Of a stretch of DNA of 64,000 nucleotides, positions 57,109 through 64,000 are shown in pieces. The stretch comes from Eubacterium sp. AF22-9. GTDB lineage: Bacteria > Bacillota > Clostridia > Lachnospirales > Lachnospiraceae. The notes under the pieces were generated by a model that was not told the origin of the DNA, did not search any database, and saw only the letters and a program-made list of their open reading frames with translations. The position numbers and the translations under genes are program-made. The DNA lies in NCBI GenBank assembly GCA_003458705.1, contig QRVH01000009.1:1-64000 (forward strand), read 5' to 3'. Numbering within the stretch: position 1 is the stretch's first letter; the number at the start of each line of letters is the position of its first letter.

Positions 57109-58220
57109 ATGATAACTATTAATGATACCCTGCACACAAACGCAGACACCGCAATGCTTAAAGCAATATGTCCGGATACTGACAGCATCTGCTTTTTTGA
57201 TATAGAAACCACAGGATTTTCAAGAAATTATAATATAGTATACCTCATAGGCGCTGTATATTTCCGTAACGGAATATCGCATTATTTACAGTGGCTTGCA
57301 GAATCCGATTCCGATGAAGCTTATATTTTATCCGCATTTAATGATTTTTTAAAAGATTTTCATACATTAATACATTTTAATGGGGATGCCTCGATATTCC
57401 CTTTATTACTGAGCGTGCAGCACATCTTAATGTTGCACTTGACCTTTCACATCTTGAAAGCCTTGACTTATATAAAACTGCCAAAAAATGTAAATCTATT
57501 CTGTCACTTTCTGACTATAAGCAGAAAACCATTGAACATTTTCTTGGAATAGAACGTGAAGATATGTATTCAGGCGGTGAACTTATTGATATATACAGGA
57601 AATTTGCAGCAAAACCTTCTGATACAGCACATAACGAATACAGGAAACTTCTCCTTCTTCACAACCATGACGATATAGAAGGAATGCTAAGCCTGCTTCC
57701 ACTTATTTCCTATTATGCAATAATTATGAATTCTTACACTGTTGACAATACTGTCATTGATAAAGATACTGATTCCAATGGAAATGTGAGCCTTCGGCTG
57801 ATTGCTGAATGTTCTCTGCCCGTAGGCGTACCCGTGGACAGGCATATATGTCTTGACAATATACATATTCTGATTAAGAACCGTACATTAACTCTTGTAA
57901 TACCGGTTATATCAGATACTTTGAAATATTTTTTTAAAGACTATAAGAATTATTATTATCTGACATCAGAAGACGAAGCCATTCACAAAAGCATTGCACA
58001 ATATGTAGACAGTACTAACCGTGTTAAATGCTCTGCTTCTAACTGTTACACCAAAAAGACGGGCATCTTTCTTCCACTCTATGACAATTGTGATTTAAAC
58101 ATATTTAAAAAAGATTATTCTGACCCGGAAAAATACTGCAACGCAGATGATATACTGTTAAATAGCACTGATAACACAGAAAAATATATACATTCCATTA
58201 TAAATCATATATTTTCATAA
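57109..58220 (+). pseudogene. YprB-like ribonuclease H-fold exonuclease, frameshifted
   Basis: A DnaQ-type exonuclease domain starts SICFFDIETTGFSRNYNIVY with the DxE catalytic pair. One T is missing at about 57391 (GCCTCG for GCCTTCG): repair reads HFNGDAFDIPFITERAAHL, which supplies the next catalytic aspartate. The second frame holds YSGGELIDIYRKF and HNHDDIEGMLSLLPL. The product is about 370 residues. It has GAGG before the ATG and is one of the few plus-strand genes. Function probably in nucleic-acid processing. Confidence 0.82.
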
Positions 58221-58224
58221 TTAA

Positions 58225-58266
58225 AAAATGCGTAACCAGACTGATATTATTCCGGTTACGCATTTT
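58225..58266. terminator. Bidirectional terminator between exonuclease and cheR
   Basis: A 13-bp stem AAAATGCGTAACC (58225-58237)/GGTTACGCATTTT (58254-58266) between convergent genes. A and T runs on the two sides allow use in both directions. Confidence 0.85.
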
Positions 58267-58267
58267 A

Positions 58268-59050
58268 TTAATTAGTCTTTCTGTAAAAGAAAAGTTGGTC
58301 ATAGCTGTATCCCATATCCCTATAACCGATTATCTGTTCAGTATTACCTACAAACAGACACCCATCAGTAACTAAAGATTTATTAAACTTCTCATATACA
58401 TCTTTCTTGGCTTCTTCTGTAAAATATATAAGAACATTCCTGCACACAATAAGATGACAGCCTGTTGGATATGGATCCTTTAGAAGATTACTCTTCTTAA
58501 ACTCAACACATCTTTTTATGTCATCAGATATTTTATAAAACCTGTCTCCCATCTTTTCAAAGTACTTATCCTGAAATTCCTTAGGAAGTCCCTTTATGCT
58601 GTTTTCACCATATACACCATCTTTAGCCTTCTCAAGAACCTGTTCATCAAGATCTGTCGCAATAATCTTAATATCCCTCATAGGTACTTTCTTTGCAAGC
58701 ACCATAGCAAGTGAATATGGTTCATCACCAGTAGAACATGCCGCACTCCATACCTTAAGTCTTGGTCCGAACTTACTTATCAGATCCGGCAGTATAACAT
58801 CCTCCAGTGTCTTCCACAGATTCGGATTTCTATAAAATTCAGATACATTAATCGTAATATAATTAACAAATTCTTCTCTTAACCCTGTATCTTCCTTTAT
58901 TGCCTTACAATAACTATCGTAACCATCATACTTATGTCTTGCAATAAGTGTATCTATACGCCTCTTCATCTGTTTTTCCTTATATGCATTAAGGTCAATA
59001 GTTGTAAGACTCAGGATAAATTTCTTAAAATCCTCATAATCTTTAATCAT
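58268..59050 (-). CDS. cheR: CheR-type protein-glutamate methyltransferase
   Basis: Methylates chemoreceptor glutamates for adaptation using SAM. The 260 residues have the N-terminal helical domain (about 1-75, YKEKQMKRRIDTLIARH) and the SAM-binding domain with KVWSAACSTGDEPYSLAMVL, TDLDEQVLEKA and CRNVLIYF. The start follows GAGGG. It indicates chemotaxis and probably motility, though no other che or flagellar genes are in the window. Confidence 0.93.
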   Translation of the reverse strand: MIKDYEDFKKFILSLTTIDLNAYKEKQMKRRIDTLIARHKYDGYDSYCKAIKEDTGLREEFVNYITINVSEFYRNPNLWKTLEDVILPDLISKFGPRLKVWSAACSTGDEPYSLAMVLAKKVPMRDIKIIATDLDEQVLEKAKDGVYGENSIKGLPKEFQDKYFEKMGDRFYKISDDIKRCVEFKKSNLLKDPYPTGCHLIVCRNVLIYFTEEAKKDVYEKFNKSLVTDGCLFVGNTEQIIGYRDMGYSYDQLFFYRKTN

Positions 59051-59064
59051 AATCCCTCTTTTCT

Positions 59065-59148
59065 ACATCGTTCCACGAAACAAATGTAATGTAAATTATT
59101 CTTAATACATCGTTCCACGAAACAAATGTAATGTAAATTATTCTTAAT
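59065..59148. repeat. 42-bp tandem duplication upstream of cheR
   Basis: 59065-59106 and 59107-59148 are identical. Each copy contains the near-palindrome GTTCCACGAAAC. They lie between the cheR start and the ylmH promoter. Confidence 0.95.
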
Positions 59149-59269
59149 TCTGTTATAATTCTATCATATTTTCAAAAAACCTGAAAGGATTATTTATAAA
59201 CTAAATTATTCTTAATTCTGTTATAATTCTATCATATTTTCAAAAAACCTGAAAGGATTATTTATAAAC
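59134..59269. repeat. 68-bp tandem duplication upstream of ylmH
   Basis: 59134-59201 and 59202-59269 are identical and overlap the end of the 42-bp repeat. Each copy carries an extended -10 (TGTTATAAT) and the GAAAGGA ribosome site, so promoter and ribosome site are both doubled. Confidence 0.95.
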
Positions 59270-59271
59270 TA

Positions 59272-60027
59272 ATGGATAATGAATCGCTTTTAAAAAATAA
59301 AATAATGGACGCAGCAAATCGTTCCTTCAGGCAAAACATATACACATATACTAATTTTCTTGATATTAATGAGCAGTCAGTATTCGCACAGATGAAAAAC
59401 GCACTTAATTTCGTAGCTTTTAAAACATACGGTGGCAATGATGCATGTGAAAGACAGATGATACAGTTTGGTTCTTACGAAACTCTTGGCTATGAAGAGG
59501 AATTTCCTATAACTCTTATAAAGATATCTCCTCTTATAGAAAAATATGCTGAATCACTGTCACACAGAGATTACCTTGGTGCTCTTATGAATCTTGGAAT
59601 TAAAAGAGAAATGCTTGGAGACATAAATATAAAAGGCAAGGACGCCTATCTTTACTGTGTTTCACATATTGCTGATTTCATAATTGACAACCTGTCTACA
59701 GTAAAGCATACACATATCCAGTGTACAAAGACTGATATTAACGATATCGAATGTTCACCTGAGCTTGAAGATATTGAAGTTTTATCTGCAAGTGAACGGA
59801 TTGACGCTGCCGTTGCCAGCCTCACAAAGCTAAGCCGAAGTCAGGCAGTAGAATTATTCAGGGCAAGAAAAATATTCATTAACAGCCGTCAGATGGAAAA
59901 CAACAGCTATCAGTTAAAAGCTAATGATATACTTGTTATCCGCGGAACAGGCAAATTCATCTATCAGGGCTGCGGTAAAGAAACCAAAAAAGGACGTGTC
60001 TATCTTTCATTTAAAAAATATGTTTAA
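59272..60027 (+). CDS. ylmH: S4-domain RNA-binding protein (YlmH-like)
   Basis: A 251-residue protein: an N-terminal RRM-like domain (about 20-170, GALMNLGIKREMLGDINIK) and a C-terminal S4 domain (LSASERIDAAVASLTKLSRS to about 205). YlmH homologues act with translating ribosomes and, in Bacillus, in ribosome rescue near the division operon. The start is 15 bases after GAAAGG, a long spacing, which the duplication copied exactly. It is not in a division cluster here. Confidence 0.88.
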   Translation: MDNESLLKNKIMDAANRSFRQNIYTYTNFLDINEQSVFAQMKNALNFVAFKTYGGNDACERQMIQFGSYETLGYEEEFPITLIKISPLIEKYAESLSHRDYLGALMNLGIKREMLGDINIKGKDAYLYCVSHIADFIIDNLSTVKHTHIQCTKTDINDIECSPELEDIEVLSASERIDAAVASLTKLSRSQAVELFRARKIFINSRQMENNSYQLKANDILVIRGTGKFIYQGCGKETKKGRVYLSFKKYV

Positions 60028-60032
60028 AAAAA

Positions 60033-60052
60033 GGGCTGTCTTTCTACAGCCC
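60033..60052. terminator. Bidirectional terminator between ylmH and the small membrane protein
   Basis: A 7-bp stem GGGCTGT/ACAGCCC with a T run on the minus strand. The stop codon of the minus-strand gene lies at the loop. Confidence 0.75.
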
Positions 60053-60487
60053 CGAATTTCTATGTTTTTTTGTCTTAAAATATATCAAATGAAACACAAT
60101 ACATAACATTCCAAAAACAACAATGGCAGGAACTCCATAAAACATATATTCCATTCCATTTAAATAAATGCCATCACCCCTGTATTTTTGTTTAATAAGC
60201 AGTCCATTATTAACAAGTATAAAAACAATTACTCCAGATACCAGAAATGCTGCACTATAACCGCCAAACCATGCAAGAAGCTTTTTCCGGTCCGGCTTGT
60301 ATGCAATGTAATTATAAATATAACAGCAGACTAATATTACAGGCACAATCATGTATATAATCAAACCAATAAAAAAGCCTTTATCTAATACCGTTTCATC
60401 AATATAATCTGAAATCAGTAAAATAATCCAGACTAATACACCAACACATAAACCATTCACAATTGACAGCTTGTTTTTCGAATACAT
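60044..60487 (-). CDS. Four-helix membrane protein, unknown
   Basis: A 147-residue protein with four hydrophobic segments (NGLCVGVLVWIILLISDY; a second near 40-60; a third near 75-95; VPAIVVFGMLCIVFHLIYF) and a basic C-terminal end. GGAGGTATTGTT precedes the ATG at 60487. It follows the rpsA terminator. I do not recognise the family. Confidence 0.7.
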   Translation of the reverse strand: MYSKNKLSIVNGLCVGVLVWIILLISDYIDETVLDKGFFIGLIIYMIVPVILVCCYIYNYIAYKPDRKKLLAWFGGYSAAFLVSGVIVFILVNNGLLIKQKYRGDGIYLNGMEYMFYGVPAIVVFGMLCIVFHLIYFKTKKHRNSGL

Positions 60488-60517
60488 AACAATACCTCCG
60501 ATTACCAGCATATTAAA

Positions 60518-60553
60518 TGAGGCATCTGCCCACTGATGTGAACAAATGCCTCA
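60518..60553 (-). terminator. Hairpin after rpsA
   Basis: TGAGGCAT (60518-60525) pairs with ATGCCTCA (60546-60553), 36 bases after the rpsA stop. The T tract is weak. Confidence 0.5.
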
Positions 60554-60588
60554 ACATAGAGCTTTTCACAGCCCTTATAATATCTTTA

Positions 60589-61680
60589 TTACTCTTCTGT
60601 TGCTGGAGCTTCTTCCTGAGCTTCGTTGTCGTTAAGTAATGCCTTAATGCTTAAGCTGATCTTCTTATCAGCTTCGTTAAGGTCAACAACCTTAGCTTCA
60701 ATTTCCTGACCGATTGAAAGTGCGTCAGATGGCTTTTCAATACGATCTCTTGAAATCTGTGAAACATGAAGTAATGCATCGATTCCATCTTCTAACTGGA
60801 CGAATGCACCGAAATCTGTCATTCTTGCAACTGTTCCCTTAACAACATTACCTACAGCATACTTCTCTGCTGCGTTGTTCCATGGATTAAGGTCTGGATA
60901 CTTAACCGAAAGTGCAATCTTATCTCCGTTAATCTCTTTGATAAAGCACTTAACTGAATCACCAATCTTGTAAACCTTCTTAGGATTCTCTGTTCTTCCC
61001 CAAGACATCTCTGAGATGTGAAGAAGACCATCTACACCGCCTAAGTCAATGAATGCACCGAAATCTGTAACATTCTTAACTGTTCCTTCGATTGTATCGC
61101 CTTCCTTAATCTTAGAAAGAACTGCCTCTGCTGCTGCCTTCTTAGCTGCAACAATAAGCTGCTTGCAATCACCGATAATCTTTCTGTTCTTAGGATCATA
61201 TTCAGTGATGACAAATGTAACTTCCTTACCGTTATATACAGATAAATCCTTAACAAATGTATCTGAAATAAGGCTTGCAGGAATAAACACTCTTGCTTCA
61301 TCAACGATAACCTCAAGACCACCCTTGATGTTCTTAGCTACACCTGTAATTGGCTCCTGATTATTAAATGCATCTTCAAGTTTCTTATTGCCATTATCTG
61401 CAACAAGCTTTCTATATGTAAGAGCAACCTGTCCCTCACCATCGTTTGATTTAAGAACCTTAGCCTTCATCTCATCTCCAACTGAGACTACAGTAGTAAG
61501 ATCCACATCAGGAGCTGATGTATACTCTGAACGAGTAATGATTCCATCAGATTTGCCACCTATATTAAGTACAATTCTATCTGGCTTAACTGCAATAACT
61601 CTTCCGTCTACCACCTCTCCTGTACGGATTTCCTTCCATTCTTCGTTATCTAACATCTGTGCAAAGCTTTCTTCTGACAT
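60589..61680 (-). CDS. rpsA: Ribosomal protein S1-like protein, four S1 domains
   Basis: A 363-residue protein with four S1 repeats (approximate starts at 15, 105, 188 and 273), including GTVKNVTDFGAFIDLGGVDG and GTVARMTDFGAFVQLEDGID, each ending with a KISLS or KIALS type strand. It ends in an acidic tail. The ATG at 61680 lies inside the ispH coding end, its ribosome site GAGGAGG included. In other Clostridia IspH and S1 are one fused protein. Confidence 0.92.
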   Translation of the reverse strand: MSEESFAQMLDNEEWKEIRTGEVVDGRVIAVKPDRIVLNIGGKSDGIITRSEYTSAPDVDLTTVVSVGDEMKAKVLKSNDGEGQVALTYRKLVADNGNKKLEDAFNNQEPITGVAKNIKGGLEVIVDEARVFIPASLISDTFVKDLSVYNGKEVTFVITEYDPKNRKIIGDCKQLIVAAKKAAAEAVLSKIKEGDTIEGTVKNVTDFGAFIDLGGVDGLLHISEMSWGRTENPKKVYKIGDSVKCFIKEINGDKIALSVKYPDLNPWNNAAEKYAVGNVVKGTVARMTDFGAFVQLEDGIDALLHVSQISRDRIEKPSDALSIGQEIEAKVVDLNEADKKISLSIKALLNDNEAQEEAPATEE

Positions 61681-62509
61681 TAGTATAAACCTCCTCAATG
61701 ATATTGTTTGGGGTTGATGCCCCGGCTGTAATACCTATGCAGTCTGATGATTTGAGCTTATCAAGCTCAAGGCCGCTAAGAGTCTGAATGTAAAAGGTTT
61801 CCTGACATTCCGTCTTGCAAATTTCATACAGTTTACGAGTGTTTGAACTACTGCTGTCCCCTATAACAATCATAGCATCAGCTCTTCGAGCAATCCGTCT
61901 TGCCTCATTCTGACGCTCCTCAGTTGCATTACATATCGTATTACTAATGCAAATATTGTACTCTTTTTTCTTTATAATTTCAACTAAATCTTGAAATTTC
62001 TTGTAATTAAATGTCGTCTGGGATACCACACGCACATTTTTACTCTTGTCAAGTTTCAACTTTTCAGCTTTTTCAACTGTATCAACAACATGTACAGGTG
62101 TCTCTGACCACCCCATAATGCCTTCAACTTCAGGATGCTTCTCATTGCCAATAATTACGATCTGGTCACCTTCAGCACTTGCATCCTTTACAATCTTGTG
62201 AATCTTTAATACAAACGGACATGTTGCATCCACAATCTTTGCCCCGCTGTTCTTTATTGATTCATATACTGCCTTTGATACTCCATGTGATCTGATTATA
62301 ACAGTTGACTCTTCAGGTTCTGGAATCTCAGATATATCATTAACAGCCTTAACACCCTTGCTCTCAAGTTCGTTAACAACCTCAGTATTATGAATTATCG
62401 GACCATATGTATATACGTTTTTATTGCCTGTCTCAGCATACACAGTATCCATTGCCCTCTGAACACCAAAACAAAAGCCTGCTGACTTTGCAAGTATTAC
62501 TTCTTTCAA
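61646..62509 (-). CDS. ispH: 4-hydroxy-3-methylbut-2-enyl diphosphate reductase
   Basis: The last enzyme of the MEP isoprenoid pathway, a [4Fe-4S] reductase. The 287 residues contain AKSAGFCFGVQRAMDTVY with the first cluster cysteine, YGPIIHNTEVV, DATCPFVLKIHK, SNTICNATEERQ and a GITAGASTPNNIIEEV C-terminus. It uses a TTG start that abuts the cmk stop with no gap. The last 35 bases overlap rpsA. Confidence 0.96.
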   Translation of the reverse strand: MKEVILAKSAGFCFGVQRAMDTVYAETGNKNVYTYGPIIHNTEVVNELESKGVKAVNDISEIPEPEESTVIIRSHGVSKAVYESIKNSGAKIVDATCPFVLKIHKIVKDASAEGDQIVIIGNEKHPEVEGIMGWSETPVHVVDTVEKAEKLKLDKSKNVRVVSQTTFNYKKFQDLVEIIKKKEYNICISNTICNATEERQNEARRIARRADAMIVIGDSSSSNTRKLYEICKTECQETFYIQTLSGLELDKLKSSDCIGITAGASTPNNIIEEVYTNVRRKLCTDVR

Positions 62510-63181
62510 TTATCTGCCCGCCTTCTTATCATCTATTATCTTACTTAAAGCAGCTACAACCTGTTCTATATTCATATCTGATGTATCAACAAGCTCAGCA
62601 TCATCTGCCTGTTTTAAAGGAGATATTGCTCTGTGCATATCTTCATAGTCTCTTTTTTCAATATCTTCCTTGATTGCATCAAAACTACAGTTTTCACCTT
62701 TTTCCTTAAGTTCATCATATCTTCTCTTAGCTCTCGCATCAGAACTTGCAGTAAGATATATCTTTGCAAATGCATCCGGGAGTACTGTTGTTCCTATATC
62801 TCTTCCATCCATGATAACATCTGTTTTCTTTGCAAGTCCTCTCTGAAGTGCAACCAGCTTAGTCCTTACTGCTGCATACTTAGATGTCTTTGATGCCATC
62901 TTTCCTGTTTCTTCTGTTCTTAAAAGTGATGTCACATTCTCACCATTAAGTATCACCTGCTGTACGCCGTCTTTGTACTCAATACTAATATCAATATTAT
63001 CTACAGCACCATTAATTGCATTCTCATCATCTGGATTAATGTCGTTCTGTGAAAAATATACAGCCATTGCCCTGTACATTGCACCTGTATCAACATACAC
63101 ATATCCTAACTGCTTTGCTAAAAGCTTTGCTATTGTACTTTTTCCTGCTCCTGCAGGTCCATCAATTGCTATTGCACTCAT
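62510..63181 (-). CDS. cmk: Cytidylate kinase
   Basis: Phosphorylates CMP and dCMP. The 223 residues begin MSAIAIDGPAGAGKSTIAKL (Walker A) and contain VDTGAMYRA, MDGRDIGTTVLP and RRYDELKEKGENCSFD. GGAGC precedes the start; it lies 22 bases after the flavoprotein stop and heads the conserved cmk-ispH-rpsA order. Confidence 0.96.
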   Translation of the reverse strand: MSAIAIDGPAGAGKSTIAKLLAKQLGYVYVDTGAMYRAMAVYFSQNDINPDDENAINGAVDNIDISIEYKDGVQQVILNGENVTSLLRTEETGKMASKTSKYAAVRTKLVALQRGLAKKTDVIMDGRDIGTTVLPDAFAKIYLTASSDARAKRRYDELKEKGENCSFDAIKEDIEKRDYEDMHRAISPLKQADDAELVDTSDMNIEQVVAALSKIIDDKKAGR

Positions 63182-63203
63182 TTTCTCTGCTCCTTTAAAT
63201 AAA

Positions 63204-64000
63204 TTATTGTATATGGCTTGCAGCAGCGTATGCTGTTGACCATGCTACCTGTAAATTAAATCCTCCGGTCACTGCATCAACATCTATAACCTCTCCTGCA
63301 AAATATATATTCTTAACAAGCTTTGATTCCATTGTCGAAGGATTAATCTCTTTAACATTAACCCCACCCTGTGTAATTATCGCTTCATTAAAACCTCTCG
63401 TAGAAGTTACTGTCATGTCAAAATTCTTAAGAAGCTTCACAAGTCTCTGTCTTTCTTCCCTTGTAACCTCATTAACCTTCTTTTCAGGCTTAATTCCGGA
63501 CTGCATTACAATCACAGGAATAAGCTTCTTAGGAAGCAGCTCATCTAATGAATTCTTAAACGCCTTGTTCTGTTCCTTTGAGAAATCCCTTAATATTCTC
63601 TCATCAAGCTGTTCATCAGTAATTGCAGGCTTTAAGTCTATGCTTAATCTTACAGGTCTTTCCTTAACTATTCCCGTAATAACGCTGCTTGCGCTTAATA
63701 TTACAGGACCGCTCACACCAAAATGTGTAAAAAGCATTTCTCCAAAATCAGTAAATACTTTTTTATCTCCATCGTAAAATGTAACCTCTATATTCTTAAG
63801 GCTTAGTCCCATAAGAAGTTCTTCCCACTCTTCTCTTACATTAAGAGGTACAAGTGCCGGAAGTATTGGTGTAACGCTGTGTCCAATACTTTTTGCAAAT
63901 CTGTAACCATCCCCTGTAGAGCCTGTGGATGAATATGAATTACCGCCTGTTGCAATAACGCACGCATCACCTTTAATCTCCTTCTGTCCTGATGCATCTT
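63204..64000 (-). CDS. HI0933/BaiN-family flavoprotein, C-terminal part (runs off window end)
   Basis: The frame stays open past 64000, with GDACVIATGGNSYSSTGSTG and GHSVTPILPALVPL upstream of an internal ATG at 63812, so the true start lies beyond the window. The C-terminal FAGEVIDVDAVTGGFNLQVA is the family hallmark. This is a second member of the family frameshifted at 2971-4214. Members reduce small steroid or ketone substrates in some cases; the substrate here is unknown. Confidence 0.88.
   Translation of the reverse strand, partial: DASGQKEIKGDACVIATGGNSYSSTGSTGDGYRFAKSIGHSVTPILPALVPLNVREEWEELLMGLSLKNIEVTFYDGDKKVFTDFGEMLFTHFGVSGPVILSASSVITGIVKERPVRLSIDLKPAITDEQLDERILRDFSKEQNKAFKNSLDELLPKKLIPVIVMQSGIKPEKKVNEVTREERQRLVKLLKNFDMTVTSTRGFNEAIITQGGVNVKEINPSTMESKLVKNIYFAGEVIDVDAVTGGFNLQVAWSTAYAAASHIQ

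Noticed and set aside
59065..59269. CRISPR-like or phase-variable inverted array
   Set aside because: The repeats are direct, adjacent and only two copies each, with no spacers, and no recombinase or cas genes are nearby.
1..64000. rRNA, tRNA, prophage or insertion sequence
   Set aside because: Looked for transposase motifs, cloverleaf-like repeats and phage gene runs; none were found by reading, though short tRNAs can be missed by eye.

Overview
The window looks like chromosomal DNA from a Gram-positive, AT-rich, spore-lineage anaerobe of the class Clostridia, most likely family Lachnospiraceae. The indications are sporulation genes (spoIVA, gerW/ytfJ, yqfC-yqfD, a BofC-like protein), a complete rnfCDGEAB locus, the cmk-ispH-rpsA order, strong Shine-Dalgarno sites, and sigma-A promoters. 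Almost every gene lies on the minus strand; only the ZIP transporter, the YprB-like exonuclease and the YlmH-like protein are on plus. I saw no rRNA, tRNA, CRISPR array, insertion sequence or prophage. The assignment to family is inference from gene content.

Layout. 1-6.7 kb: an unknown partial gene, proB, two flavoproteins, a GH43 glycosidase and its AraC-type regulator. 6.8-11.4 kb: a phosphonate operon (2-aminoethylphosphonate transaminase, PEP mutase with a fused N-terminal cytidylyltransferase domain, phosphonopyruvate decarboxylase, and a winged-helix/nucleotidyltransferase fusion). 11.5-17.7 kb: ZIP metal transporter, L,D-transpeptidase lipoprotein, oleate hydratase with a TetR regulator, DegV (fatty-acid binding), a BofC-like protein and cytidine deaminase. 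17.7-20.7 kb: ybeY-phoH-yqfD-yqfC. 20.9-27.2 kb: rpsU, alaS, a MutS-like membrane ATPase, deoD, apt. 27.2-34.5 kb: spoIVA, a small protein, recG, fakA (yloV), yloU, rpmB, a small membrane protein and gerW. 34.6-43 kb: DUF2953 protein, two unknown proteins, lysA, an LRR protein, a lytic transglycosylase, and a PBP/FtsW-like pair. 43-51.8 kb: U32 peptidase, zapA, ruvBA, a DUF815 ATPase and a YfhO-like protein. 51.9-57 kb: Rnf complex. 57-64 kb: exonuclease, cheR, ylmH, a membrane protein, rpsA, ispH, cmk and a partial flavoprotein.

How genes work together. The phosphonate operon should convert PEP to phosphonopyruvate, phosphonoacetaldehyde and 2-aminoethylphosphonate, then activate the product with a nucleotide for attachment to lipid or glycan; no head-group transferase is in view. 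DegV and FakA are the binding and kinase parts of exogenous fatty-acid activation, and oleate hydratase plus TetR fit the same theme. Rnf couples ferredoxin oxidation to NAD+ reduction and ion export. FtsW/RodA plus PBP, the L,D-transpeptidase, the lytic transglycosylase and ZapA belong to wall synthesis and division.

Data caveat. Eight genes are interrupted by small indels, mostly loss of one base from a short run, and there are short tandem duplications (38 bp inside spoIVA; 42 and 68 bp upstream of ylmH). Because conserved metabolic genes such as rnfE and deoD are affected, sequencing or assembly error is the simplest explanation. I give joined coordinates for these genes.
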